This document shows, in pieces, positions 44,815 through 52,744 of a DNA stretch of 64,000 nt. Each line of letters starts with the position of its first letter. Position 1 is the stretch's first letter. The position numbers were made by a program, and so were the translations under genes. The notes beneath the pieces are model-generated. The model saw only the letters and a program-made list of their open reading frames with translations. It did not search any database and had not been told where the DNA came from. The stretch comes from Amycolatopsis lexingtonensis (GTDB lineage Bacteria > Actinomycetota > Actinomycetes > Mycobacteriales > Pseudonocardiaceae): assembly GCF_014873755.1 (NCBI RefSeq), contig NZ_JADBEG010000001.1, forward strand, positions 9,336,501-9,400,500, written 5' to 3'.

Positions 44815-45474
44815 CTACCGCTCGCGCAGCCGGTCCAGGCCGTCGAGGACGAGGTCCAGGCCGAACTCGAACTCCGCCTGGTCGTCGCACCAGCCCAGCG
44901 TCGAATCCGGGTCGTCGTGGGCGATCTCGCTCAGCATGGCCACCAGGTTCGGCAGCTGCGCGACCACTTCCGCCGGGACCTCGGCCGACGCGCCCGGGCC
45001 GGGGTCGAACGGCTCCTGGCTGAACCCCAGCGCCCGGCTGCCGAGCGCGTGCAGCGCGTGGTGGATCCGGTCGTGCGAGAAGCCGCCTTCGCGCATCAAG
45101 GCGACCAGGCTGTCGTAGTACTTCAGCACCGCGAGGCTCGTCGACGACCGCGTCCCGAACAGCTCGGGGGCCCAGCGGTGGCGGAGGAACACCTCGCGGG
45201 CGGCGAGGATGCGCCGCCGGGCCGTCTGCTTCCAGTCCGGGCCGCTGTCCAGGCGGGCGACCGCCTCGTTGATCTCCTGGGCCACGACGTCGACGATCCC
45301 GTCGAGCACGTCTTCCTTCTTGGCCACGTGGTAGTAGAGCGACATCGCCTCGGCGCCGAGCTCGTCCGCGAGCCGGCGCATCGTCACCGCGGGCAGGCCG
45401 TGCTCGTCGGCGAGCGCGACAGCCGTGCGCAGGACGCGCTCCCGGCTCAGCGGGACGCGGGCTTCGGTGGACAC
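44815..45474 (-). CDS. TetR/AcrR family regulator with TetR C-terminal domain
   Basis: The protein has about 219 residues. The helix-turn-helix (about 10-60) reads VLRTAVALADEHGLPAVTMR, RLADELGAEAMSLYYHVAKK. The C-terminal domain is of the tetracycline-repressor class (ILAAREVFLRHRWAPELFGT). GTG 45474 was chosen because TACGAT sits 7 nt upstream as a leaderless -10 box. A TTG at 45480 is possible. It is divergent from an alcohol dehydrogenase gene with three similar palindromes between them, and most likely represses both genes. Confidence 0.92.
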   Translation of the reverse strand: MSTEARVPLSRERVLRTAVALADEHGLPAVTMRRLADELGAEAMSLYYHVAKKEDVLDGIVDVVAQEINEAVARLDSGPDWKQTARRRILAAREVFLRHRWAPELFGTRSSTSLAVLKYYDSLVALMREGGFSHDRIHHALHALGSRALGFSQEPFDPGPGASAEVPAEVVAQLPNLVAMLSEIAHDDPDSTLGWCDDQAEFEFGLDLVLDGLDRLRER

Positions 45475-45483
45475 GCCCAAGAT

Positions 45484-45556
45484 CGTACAACGTAAGGCTC
45501 CCTTGACCCGTGCGCGGTTCCGGAGCTACCTTACGGCGTAAGACTTACAACGTAAG
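45484..45556. promoter_or_regulatory. Triple TetR operator and promoter of the alcohol dehydrogenase gene
   Basis: Three 13-bp palindromes of one family: CGTACAACGTAAG (45484-45496), CTTACGGCGTAAG (45530-45542) and CTTACAACGTAAG (45544-45556). TTGACC (45503-45508) and TACCTT (45527-45532), 18 bp apart, form a good promoter whose -10 is covered by the second operator. The first operator covers the -10 of the regulator gene. Confidence 0.85.
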
Positions 45557-45565
45557 GGAGACGCG

Positions 45566-46543
45566 ATGAAGGCCCTCGTCCAGCGTGTGTACGGCCCGCC
45601 CGACAGTCTGACCTGGGAAGACGTGCCCGATCCGGTACCGGCGGAAGGCGAGGTCCTGGTCCGGGTGCGCGCCACCTCGGTCAACCCGTACGACTGGCAC
45701 TTCCTGAGAGGCGAGCCCTACGTGGCCCGCCTGATGACCGGCGGCTTCGGGCTCCGCCGCCCACCCGCCGGCGTCCTCGGCTGCGACCTGGCCGGCCGGG
45801 TCGAGACCGCCGGGACGCGGTTCGCGCCCGGCGACGACGTCTACGCGCTGCTGCCGCGCGGCGCCCACGCCGAGTACGTCTGCGTGCCCGAAGACCTGCT
45901 GGCGCCGATGCCGGCGAACCTGTCGCACGAGCAGGCCGCGACGATGCCGATGGCGGCCGTCACCGCGCTGCTCGCGCTGCGTGGTGTGACGCCGGGACAG
46001 CGGGTCCTCGTCAACGGCGCCTCCGGGGGTGTCGGCACCTTCGCCGTCCAGTTGGCCAAGGCGCTCGGCGCGCACGTCGACGCCGTGTGCGGCGCGGCCA
46101 ACGCCAACCTGGTGCGCTCGCTCGGTGCCGGGCACGTCGTCGACTACCGGACCGGGGACTTCACGCGCGGCGGCCGCCGCTACGACTTCGTGCTGGACAT
46201 CGCCGGCGGCCGGTCGGTGTTCGCCTGCCGTCGGATCCTCGAGCGCGGCGGCACGTTCGTCGCCGTCGGCGGCCCGGCCGGGCGCTGGCTGCAGCCCGCG
46301 GGGCACGTCTTCGCCGCGCTGGCCGCCGGTCCGTTCGCGCGACGGCGGGTCGTGCTCGCCGACGCGGTGGCCTGCCCGGACAAGCCGGCGGTCCTGGGCG
46401 AGCTGACCGCGTTCGCCGAGTCCGGCGCGCTCACGCCGGTCATCGACCGGACCTACCCGTTCGACGACCTGCGTGCCGCGTTCGCCTACCAGGAAGCCGG
46501 GCACACCAGGGGAAAGGTCGCCGTCAGTCTCGGAGCGCGGTGA
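45566..46543 (+). CDS. NAD(P)-dependent alcohol dehydrogenase (quinone oxidoreductase-like, MDR)
   Basis: This 325-residue medium-chain dehydrogenase/reductase has the quinone-reductase opening MKALVQRVYGPPDSLTWEDV. The cofactor loop NGASGGVGTFAVQLAKALGA occupies about 151-170. There are no structural zinc cysteines, so it is a zinc-free MDR member and probably NADPH-linked. It should reduce quinones, enones or aldehydes. Divergent TetR control through three operators suggests induction by its substrate. ATG 45566 follows AAGGGAGAC. Confidence 0.93.
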   Translation: MKALVQRVYGPPDSLTWEDVPDPVPAEGEVLVRVRATSVNPYDWHFLRGEPYVARLMTGGFGLRRPPAGVLGCDLAGRVETAGTRFAPGDDVYALLPRGAHAEYVCVPEDLLAPMPANLSHEQAATMPMAAVTALLALRGVTPGQRVLVNGASGGVGTFAVQLAKALGAHVDAVCGAANANLVRSLGAGHVVDYRTGDFTRGGRRYDFVLDIAGGRSVFACRRILERGGTFVAVGGPAGRWLQPAGHVFAALAAGPFARRRVVLADAVACPDKPAVLGELTAFAESGALTPVIDRTYPFDDLRAAFAYQEAGHTRGKVAVSLGAR

Positions 46544-46607
46544 TCGCGCACGTGCGCCGCGCCGTCGAGACGCGCCCGGGTCAGCGGCTGGTGGCCTGCA
46601 CCGCCGA

Positions 46608-46631
46608 GCCCGCGGAACGCTGACCGCGGGC
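46608..46631. terminator. Stem-loop between alcohol dehydrogenase and polyester-hydrolase-like genes
   Basis: GCCCGCGG (46608-46615) and CCGCGGGC (46624-46631) form an 8-bp stem with an 8-nt loop between two convergent genes. No T tract is present. Confidence 0.6.
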
Positions 46632-46644
46632 CCGGCGGCCGCCG

Positions 46645-47574
46645 TCAGCCGTGGTGCGGGCAGTTGCCCCGGTAGTCCGAAATGGACAGGCTGGTGCCCG
46701 GGATCGGGCAGAGGAACTGCTCGTAGCGGGTGTCGTTGTCGATGAACCGCTTGAGCCAGGACAGCGTGTACTTCGCGATCGTCGTGTTCGACGAGTTGGG
46801 CGCGAAGTGGCTGGCGCCGCGCAGTTCGAGGTACGCCTTGTCCAAAGTGGACGAAAGGCTGGTGTAGAACGGGATCGAGTGCGTCGCCACCGGCGCGATG
46901 GTGTCCGCCTCGGCCCCGACGACCAGGGTCGGCACGCTTACCGTCGACCAGGTCTTCGTCAGGTTCCAGGCGGTCAGCGGGACGGCGGCCTGCAACGACG
47001 GCCGGGAGCGCGCCGCTTCGAGCGTGCCGCCGCCGCCCATCGAGTGCCCGACGACGCCGAGCCTGCTGCTGTCGATGCGGGACCGGACCGCGCTCTGCTG
47101 GGTGAGGTAGTCGAGCGAGGCCAGCAGCTGCCTGCCCCGGCTGTCGGGCTGGTCGCTGGTGGTGAGGGTGTCGATGGTGAACACCACGAAGCCCTGGGAC
47201 GCCAGGCGCGGGCCCAGCCAGGCCATGCTCGACTGCGTGGCGGTGAAGCCGGGCGCGATCGAGACCGCGCCGAACGTGCCGGCGGTCGTGCTCGTCGGGT
47301 AGTAGATGGTGCCGCCGCCGAAGCCGGTGACGGCCAGCCTCGAAACGGTGATGGTGCTGGTCGCGAAGCTGCCCCGGCCGGCCTCGATGCTGGCCGTGGT
47401 CGGGTCGGGCCCGCGTTCGTAGGGGTTGTCGGCGGCGGGTGCCGGCGAGGCGACCGCGGTGGTCACCGCCAGCGCGGCGGCGATGACCCCGGCGGCCTTG
47501 GCGCGCCACGGGCGGCGGCGGGAAATTTTCTCACCCGGGCCTGACGACGTCGGCGGGCTGGTGAGTACGGACAT
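46645..47574 (-). CDS. Secreted polyester hydrolase/cutinase-like lipase (PETase family)
   Basis: 309-residue precursor: an N-terminal extension, a basic SRRRPWRAK and hydrophobic helix, cleavage expected near PAPAA (about residue 48). The mature enzyme starts [19 protein letters not shown], almost a hallmark of Thermobifida-type cutinases. Catalytic triad: S178 in GHSMGGGG, D224 in [10 protein letters not shown]256 in GASHFAPN. A Trp in [10 protein letters not shown] corresponds to the aromatic clamp, with Ala where Pro is usual. C289 and C305 match the C-terminal disulfide of the family. It should hydrolyse esters such as cutin, and related enzymes attack PET. ATG 47574 has GGGAAAGAG upstream. 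Confidence 0.92.
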   Translation of the reverse strand: MSVLTSPPTSSGPGEKISRRRPWRAKAAGVIAAALAVTTAVASPAPAADNPYERGPDPTTASIEAGRGSFATSTITVSRLAVTGFGGGTIYYPTSTTAGTFGAVSIAPGFTATQSSMAWLGPRLASQGFVVFTIDTLTTSDQPDSRGRQLLASLDYLTQQSAVRSRIDSSRLGVVGHSMGGGGTLEAARSRPSLQAAVPLTAWNLTKTWSTVSVPTLVVGAEADTIAPVATHSIPFYTSLSSTLDKAYLELRGASHFAPNSSNTTIAKYTLSWLKRFIDNDTRYEQFLCPIPGTSLSISDYRGNCPHHG

Positions 47575-47878
47575 GGATCGCTCTCTTTCCCCGGGCAGGC
47601 GAAAGCGGGCCCGGAAACGGACGGGCGGACCGATGGAACCGTTGCACGGCAACGAAGAGCGTGCCGCGAGCCGGGTGCGGGGTAACCGCTTTCCGGTCGC
47701 CTTATGAAACACTTCGGCCAAATGTTCCACAACGGCCGAACGGGTGAGTGGTTGACGGACTGGGCGGTCGCTCAGTGAGTCGGACCGGCCCGCACTCACG
47801 CACGTGACAAAAAGTTGAGCGCTCGACCCAGCCGCCCGTGCGGGGTCAGGTCAGCGCAGCCGATCGGGCCGCCCGCAT
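47575..47878. promoter_or_regulatory. Upstream region of the polyester-hydrolase-like gene
   Basis: It contains an imperfect palindrome at 47706-47728 (arms GAAACACTT and AAATGTTCC) next to a TCATAA/TTATGA box that could be the -10, so an operator is plausible. A second inverted repeat, CGTTGC/GCAACG with a 3-nt centre (47640-47654), lies in the expected leader. No gene is seen. Confidence 0.5.
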
Positions 47879-48105
47879 GTCATGAACGAGTCGTTCATGA
47901 CGTCCGGCGCCGGGGTCCCGGCAAAGTCACGCGGCCGGGCCACTCTGCCGCCGGTGACCCGCTCACCCGACGTCTTGAATGACTCATTCAGGTCTTCGGA
48001 GGTCCTGAATGAGTCATTCAAGACGCTGGCGCACCGCTGCGGGCTGCACCAACGCGACCTTGCCGGGGCCCTGACGTCCGGCGCGGTGAACGACTCGTTC
48101 ATGAC
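47879..48105. repeat. Composite 227-bp nested palindrome enclosing repeat copy 3
   Basis: The outer ends are palindromes of the type GAACGA[G/C]TCGTTC (47879-47901 and 48086-48105), each followed inward by about 40 bp of similar sequence in inverted orientation (CGGCGCCGGGGTCCCGGCAA on the left; its diverged inverse on the right). The centre (47972-48024) is the 53-bp GAATGA repeat. It could fold into a very long hairpin or be a small non-autonomous element. It lies between the TetR stop and the hydrolase promoter. Confidence 0.75.
47972..48024. repeat. Palindromic repeat GAATGA[G/C]TCATTC, copy 3 (inverted)
   Basis: Same 53-bp element as copies at 21954 and 33906 but in opposite orientation: centre reads GGTCTTCGGAGGTCC, the reverse complement of copies 1 and 2. 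It forms the middle of a larger palindrome. Confidence 0.85.
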
Positions 48106-48120
48106 GTGCGGGGTGGTGGC

Positions 48121-48720
48121 TCAGCGGGCGGCGCCCGGCTCCAAAGCGCCGCGGACGAGCGTGTCCAGCAGGGTCGTCGCCACGGTCAGCTCCACCGTGC
48201 GCGCGGCCAGCACGTCCGAGTACAGGAACGACTCGCCGAGCCGCACCACCGCGAACGCCAGGTCCGGCAGCCCGACCAGCGGCGTCAGCCCGGCCGCCTC
48301 GGCGTCGGCGCGGAACAGCTCCACGTGCTGGTCGACCAGTGCCGGCTGGACCGCCCCGCGCGGGTCGGTCAGCACCCGCAGCGCGACCGTCGACTCCGCC
48401 TCGAACAGCTTGCGCATGCCGTCGTTGGCCGCGACCTGGCGGCGGTACTCCTCCATGACCCACAGGCAGCGCAACCGGCCCTCCGGCGTGCGGACCGCGT
48501 CGCCGTGGGTGGCGCGCCAGCCGTCGAGCGACCGCTGCCAGGTGCGGTCGGACAGCAGGCGCAGCCCCGCGCCCATGAGGTCCTCGCGGTTGCCGACGCG
48601 GCGGAAGAACGTGGTGCGCGAGATCCCCAGTTCGGTCGCCATCCGGCCGAGGTCGAGGCGGGTGCCGGCGAACAGCAGCCGCGCGGCGTGCCGGACGATG
48701 TCGTCGGTCGAGACGGTCAC
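48121..48720 (-). CDS. TetR family transcriptional regulator (QsdR-like)
   Basis: The 199-residue protein has a short N-terminus and the helix-turn-helix RMATELGISRTTFFRRVGNR at about 26-45. The ligand-binding domain contains LWVMEEYRRQVAANDGMRKL and ALVDQHVELFRADAEAAGL. QsdR-type annotation is from memory of this layout. GTG 48720 lies 7 nt after TAGGGT (minus strand), a leaderless arrangement. It is divergent from the DsbA-like gene with only 74 bp between, and could regulate it. Confidence 0.88.
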   Translation of the reverse strand: MTVSTDDIVRHAARLLFAGTRLDLGRMATELGISRTTFFRRVGNREDLMGAGLRLLSDRTWQRSLDGWRATHGDAVRTPEGRLRCLWVMEEYRRQVAANDGMRKLFEAESTVALRVLTDPRGAVQPALVDQHVELFRADAEAAGLTPLVGLPDLAFAVVRLGESFLYSDVLAARTVELTVATTLLDTLVRGALEPGAAR

Positions 48721-48757
48721 CGGGCCCACCCTATCCCGCAGGTCGCCGCCGGTTACC

Positions 48758-48797
48758 TTGAAGTGCGCGGCGCCCCTTCGGTTAGCTTGGTTTCGTG
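48758..48797 (+). promoter_or_regulatory. Promoter of the DsbA-like gene (leaderless)
   Basis: TTGAAG (48758-48763) and TAGCTT (48783-48788) are 19 bp apart; the GTG start is 6 nt after the -10 box, so the transcript is probably leaderless. Confidence 0.55.
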
Positions 48798-49439
48798 CGC
48801 GTAGACATCTGGTCCGATCTCGTCTGTCCCTGGTGCTATCTCGGCAAACGCCGCTTCGAGCAGGCGGTCGCCGAACTCGGCGTCGACGTCGAGGTGGTGC
48901 ACCACTCGTTCCAGCTCGACCCGTCGTTCCCGCGCGGGACTTCGCGGCCGACGCGTGAGGTGCTGGCCGAAAAGTACGGCCGCACACTGGAAGAAGCCGA
49001 CGCGATGGAAGCGCAGATGGAAGAGCGCGCGGCCGCCGACGGTCTCGAGTACCACCTCGACGGCGTCCACATGGGCAACACCGTCGACGGCCACCGCCTG
49101 GTCCACCTCGCCGCCGACCGCGGCCTGGCCGACGCCGTCGTCGACCGGTTCTACCGGGCGCACTTCACCGAGCGCCGGTCGCTGTTCGACCGCGATTCGC
49201 TGGTGGAGCTGGCCGCCGAAGCGGGACTCGACGCCGAGGAGGCGCGGGCCGTGCTCGAATCCGACGCCTACGAAGCCGAAGTCGCGGCGGACGGCGAGCA
49301 GGCCCGCGCGCTCGGCGCGTCCGGCGTCCCGTTCTTCGTGGTCGACCAGCGCTTCGGCGTCTCCGGCGCCCAGTCGGCCGAGGTGTTCGCGCAGGTGCTG
49401 ACGCGCGCGGCGGAGGTCAGCGGCGCCGCCGCCGGGTGA
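48795..49439 (+). CDS. DsbA family oxidoreductase (FrnE-like)
   Basis: This 214-residue thioredoxin-fold protein has active site CPWC in DLVCPWCYLGKRRFEQ at about residues 11-14. A helical insertion follows (EAADAMEAQMEERAA region) and the cis-Pro loop is GASGVPFFVVDQRFGVSGAQ. The FrnE group lacks a signal peptide, as here, and works in the cytosol, possibly in stress tolerance or polyketide tailoring. The last 23 bp overlap a convergent small membrane protein gene. Confidence 0.93.
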   Translation: MRVDIWSDLVCPWCYLGKRRFEQAVAELGVDVEVVHHSFQLDPSFPRGTSRPTREVLAEKYGRTLEEADAMEAQMEERAAADGLEYHLDGVHMGNTVDGHRLVHLAADRGLADAVVDRFYRAHFTERRSLFDRDSLVELAAEAGLDAEEARAVLESDAYEAEVAADGEQARALGASGVPFFVVDQRFGVSGAQSAEVFAQVLTRAAEVSGAAAG

Positions 49440-49599
49440 ACCGCGACCGGTCGGTGGCGACCCCGGCCAGGTGCAGGGCGACGCACAGCAACCCGGCGGT
49501 GGTCAGCGTCCCGGTCGTGACGACCGGGCCGAGCCCGAACCCGGCCAGCTCCATCAGCAGGGCGAGCCCGAAGAGCACGGCGGCGAGAATGGCGAGCAT
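49417..49599 (-). CDS. Small two-helix membrane protein (60 aa)
   Basis: From ATG 49599: MLAILAAVLFGLALLMELAG, then a second hydrophobic stretch (TLTTAGLLCVALHLAGV) and an Arg-rich end. AAACGAGG lies 8 nt before the ATG; an upstream ATG (49644) would add a basic 15-residue leader. Such actinobacterial mini-proteins are common and uncharacterised. It overlaps the DsbA-like gene end by 23 bp. Confidence 0.65.
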   Translation of the reverse strand: MLAILAAVLFGLALLMELAGFGLGPVVTTGTLTTAGLLCVALHLAGVATDRSRFTRRRRR

Positions 49600-49798
49600 G
49601 ACGGCCTCGTTTCGGTGGGGATGACGCCGAATGGTCCATGCCATTGCGGCGTTCGCGGTGCCGGTGGTCCCGGCCCGCCGGCCAGTAATGCCCCGGCTCC
49701 CGCGCGCTGAAACAGAAACCGCCGCTGGGGGCGCCCCCCGTTTTCCACGCTACCGGCAGGCACCGACAATTCCGCCGGGGGAACCGGGCCGGACCCCG

Positions 49799-50818
49799 TC
49801 AGGACGGGGGAGCCGCCGTGCTGGAGCGCAGGACCAGTTCCGTCGGGACGCTCACCGGTTCCCCCGCCTCCGCCCCCGTCTCGATCTCCGTCAGCAACGC
49901 CGCCACCGCGTGCCGGCCGACCGCTTCGAACGACTGGCGGATCGTCGTCAGTGGGGGCCAGAAGTGCGCCGACTCCTCCATGTCGTCGAAGCCGACCACG
50001 CTCACCTCGCCCGGCACCGACCGGCCCGCCTCGTGCAGCGCCCGCAGCAGGCCCAGTGCCATCTGGTCGTTCGCCGCGAACACCGCCGTCACCGCCGGGT
50101 CGGCCGCCAGGGTCAAGCCCGCCTCGTACCCCGACGAAGGCGACCAGTCGCCGGTCAGCACCGGGGGGACGGGAGCGCCCGCGAGCTCCAATGTGGACTG
50201 CCAGGACTTCCGGCGCCGTTCGGCCGAATAGGACTGCGGCGGCCCCGCGATGTGCCACACCGTGGCGTGCCCCAGCGAAAGCAGGTGCCGGGTCGCCGTC
50301 GCGGCGCCGTCGGCCTGGTCGGTGTCGACGACCGGGTAGTCGTAGCGCGCGCTCGAGTCGATCACGACCACCGGGAGCCCGTGCGGCAGCTCGATTTCGC
50401 TCTGGTCGAGCTGGTGCTGCTCGATCAGGATGATCACGCCGTCGACCGCCTGCTCGTTCAGCTTGCTGAACGCGCCCGTCACCTCACCCTGCGTCGGCCG
50501 CGTCACCGGCATCAGGATGATCGAGAACCCCTGCGCGACGACGGCCGCCGCGATCGCGTCGAGGGTGCGGCTGTTGCCGAACGTCGGGAGCGCCGAGATG
50601 ATCACGCCGATGCTGCGGAACTTGCCGTTGCGCAGCGCGCGGGCCGCGCTGTTGGGCCGGTAGCCGATCCGGCGCATCGCCGCGAGGACGCGTTCGCGGG
50701 TCGCGTCGTCCACATTGGTCTTGCCGTTCGCGACCCGGGACACCGTCTGGCCGGAGACCCCAGCCTCGCGCGCAACGTCCGCCATCGACGGTCCACGACG
50801 GGGGGATGCAGCCGGCAC
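49799..50818 (-). CDS. LacI family transcriptional regulator
   Basis: 339 residues. The LacI helix-turn-helix (about 12-60) reads MADVAREAGVSGQTVSRVAN and a hinge helix PNSAARALRNGK follows. The periplasmic-binding-protein-like effector domain continues to the end (VFAANDQMALGLLRALHEAG, VSVVGFDDMEESAHFWPPL). It is divergent from a sugar ABC transporter and glycosidase operon and should repress it until the inducing sugar binds. Two matching operators are visible in the intergenic region. GTG 50818 is the chosen start. Confidence 0.94.
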   Translation of the reverse strand: MPAASPRRGPSMADVAREAGVSGQTVSRVANGKTNVDDATRERVLAAMRRIGYRPNSAARALRNGKFRSIGVIISALPTFGNSRTLDAIAAAVVAQGFSIILMPVTRPTQGEVTGAFSKLNEQAVDGVIILIEQHQLDQSEIELPHGLPVVVIDSSARYDYPVVDTDQADGAATATRHLLSLGHATVWHIAGPPQSYSAERRRKSWQSTLELAGAPVPPVLTGDWSPSSGYEAGLTLAADPAVTAVFAANDQMALGLLRALHEAGRSVPGEVSVVGFDDMEESAHFWPPLTTIRQSFEAVGRHAVAALLTEIETGAEAGEPVSVPTELVLRSSTAAPPS

Positions 50819-50840
50819 GGGTGTCTCCTCGGAAGCGATC

Positions 50841-50896
50841 TGGACATGTTTACGTCAACACGTTACCCTTCGGCGCGGAAATGTTGACGTAAACAT
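50841..50896. promoter_or_regulatory. Paired LacI operators over the arabinogalactan-operon promoter
   Basis: ATGTTTACGTCAACA (50846-50860) and its exact reverse complement TGTTGACGTAAACAT (50882-50896), centres 36 bp apart. TGGACA (50841-50846) and TACCCT (50864-50869), 17 bp apart, form the promoter; the first operator lies in its spacer and the second just downstream of the expected transcription start. Confidence 0.85.
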
Positions 50897-50919
50897 CGGT
50901 ACGAAAATCCGGAGGGACG

Positions 50920-51849
50920 ATGACGTCCACAGCGGCACCGCCCGTCGCGGCACCGGCTCGCCCGGCGCCGTCGGCCCGCCGTCGGCGGCGCAACTGGCGT
51001 GGCTGGCTCTTCGTCGCCCCCTTCATGCTGGTGTTCGCGCTGACGTTCATCGCGCCGGTCGTCTACGCCTTCGTCCTCAGCCTCTTCCGCGACCAGGCCT
51101 TCTTCGGCGGCACGGTCTTCGTGGGCGCCGACAACTACGCGCAGGTGCTCGCCGACCCGAAGTTCTGGGAGTCCTTCCAGCGGGTGCTGGTGTTCCTCGC
51201 CGTGCAGGTGCCGATCATGCTGCTGCTCGCGCTGGTCGCGGCGCTGGCGATCGACAGCGCCCGGCTGCACGCCGCCGGGTTCTTCCGGATCGTGATCTTC
51301 CTGCCGTACGCGGTGCCCGCCGTGGTCGCCGCGCTGATGTGGGGCTTCATCTACGGCGACCACTTCGGACTCGCCGCGGACCTCAACCACCTGCTGGGCA
51401 CCGACGCCGTGAAGCCGCTCTCCCAGAACTGGCTGCTCACCTCGATCGGCAACGTCGTGACCTGGGAGTTCGTCGGCTACAACATGCTCATCTTCTACTC
51501 GGCGCTGAAGGTGATCCCCAAGGAGCTGTTCGAAGCCGCCGCGATCGACGGCGCCGGGACGTTCCGCACGATCTTCTCCGTCAAGCTCCCCGCGATCCGC
51601 GGTGCCATCGTGATCGCGACGATCTTCTCGATCATCGGCAGCTTCCAGCTGTTCAACGAGCCGAACATCATGCGCAACCTGGTGCCGAACGTGATCGGCA
51701 CGTTCTACACGCCGAACATGTACGCCTACAACCTCTCCTTCGCCGGCCAGCAGTACAACTACTCCGCCACGGTCGCGATCGTGATGGGCGTGATCACCGC
51801 GGTCATCGCCTACGTCGTGCAGCTGCGCGGGACCCGGAAGGGGATGTGA
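50920..51849 (+). CDS. Carbohydrate ABC transporter permease (MalF/UgpA-like)
   Basis: This 309-residue permease has six transmembrane helices. WRGWLFVAPFMLVFALTFIA-type first helix (here WRGWLFVAPFMLVFAL) and the EAA loop KELFEAAAIDGAGTFRTIFS mark the CUT1 sugar importer family. It forms the membrane channel with the next gene product. The ATPase is not encoded here, so a shared MsiK-type ATPase is likely. ATG 50920 follows CCGGAGGGACG. Confidence 0.95.
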   Translation: MTSTAAPPVAAPARPAPSARRRRRNWRGWLFVAPFMLVFALTFIAPVVYAFVLSLFRDQAFFGGTVFVGADNYAQVLADPKFWESFQRVLVFLAVQVPIMLLLALVAALAIDSARLHAAGFFRIVIFLPYAVPAVVAALMWGFIYGDHFGLAADLNHLLGTDAVKPLSQNWLLTSIGNVVTWEFVGYNMLIFYSALKVIPKELFEAAAIDGAGTFRTIFSVKLPAIRGAIVIATIFSIIGSFQLFNEPNIMRNLVPNVIGTFYTPNMYAYNLSFAGQQYNYSATVAIVMGVITAVIAYVVQLRGTRKGM

Positions 51850-51850
51850 C

Positions 51851-52714
51851 GTGGCGACGTTTTCGCTGACGCGGCCCAAGAAGTCGCGCACGCTCACCGC
51901 CGTCATGGCGCTGTACCTGCTCTACACCCTGGTTCCGCTGGCGTGGCTGGTGATCAACGCGACCAAGACGCAGGCGGCCCTGTTCTCGACCTCGGGCCTG
52001 TCCTTCGGCGGCCCGTTCGCGCTCTTCGACAACATCGCCCAGACGTTCACCTACAACAACGGGATCTTCTTCCGCTGGCTGGGGAACACGCTCTTGTACG
52101 TCGTGGTCGGCGCCGGCGGCGCGACGATCCTCGCCACCGCCGCGGGGTACGGGCTGGCCAAGTACCGCTTCCCCGGCCGCCGCGCGGTGTTCGCCGTCGT
52201 GCTCGGCGCGGTGGCCGTGCCCGCCACCGCGCTCGCCGTGCCGACGTTCCTGATGTTCAGCAAGCTCGGCCTGACCAACACCCCGCTGGCCATCATCATC
52301 CCGTCGCTGATCAGCCCGTTCGGCCTCTACCTGATCTGGGTCTACGCCGCCGACGCCATCCCCGACGAGCTGCTGGAAGCGGCGCGGATCGACGGCGCGG
52401 GCGAGTTCCGGATCTTCCTCACCGTGACGCTGCGCCAGCTGGTGCCCGGGATCGTCACCGTCGCGCTGTTCACCATGGTGCAGACGTGGAACAACTACTT
52501 CCTGCCGCTGATCATGCTGAGCGAGCCCAAGTGGTACCCGCTGACCGTCGGGCTCAACCAGTGGAGCGCGCAGGCGAACGGCGCCGGCGCGCAGCCGATC
52601 TTCAACCTCGTGCTCACCGGATCACTGCTCACCATCATCCCCCTCGTCCTCGCTTTCCTGCTCATGCAACGGTTCTGGCAATCCGGGCTGAGCGCGGGCA
52701 GCGTCAAGCAATAA
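51851..52714 (+). CDS. Carbohydrate ABC transporter permease (MalG/UgpE-like)
   Basis: This 287-residue permease has six helices. The EAA loop is ELLEAARIDGAGEFRIFLTV, and the characteristic WNNYFLPLIML follows. It pairs with the preceding permease, 1 bp upstream (GTG start at 51851), to import an oligosaccharide. Confidence 0.95.
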   Translation: MATFSLTRPKKSRTLTAVMALYLLYTLVPLAWLVINATKTQAALFSTSGLSFGGPFALFDNIAQTFTYNNGIFFRWLGNTLLYVVVGAGGATILATAAGYGLAKYRFPGRRAVFAVVLGAVAVPATALAVPTFLMFSKLGLTNTPLAIIIPSLISPFGLYLIWVYAADAIPDELLEAARIDGAGEFRIFLTVTLRQLVPGIVTVALFTMVQTWNNYFLPLIMLSEPKWYPLTVGLNQWSAQANGAGAQPIFNLVLTGSLLTIIPLVLAFLLMQRFWQSGLSAGSVKQ

Positions 52715-52744
52715 AGCCGTCACACCGTCGTGAAGGGACACTCG

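Noticed and set aside
46540..46623. 27-codon ORF overlapping the alcohol dehydrogenase stop (GTGA)
   Set aside because: Too short, no motif, and its end lies in a terminator stem; likely chance.
49794..49809. CCCCGTC/GACGGGG inverted repeat at the lacI-type gene end as terminator
   Set aside because: The loop would be 2 nt, leaving only a short stem, and it overlaps the coding end; not convincing.
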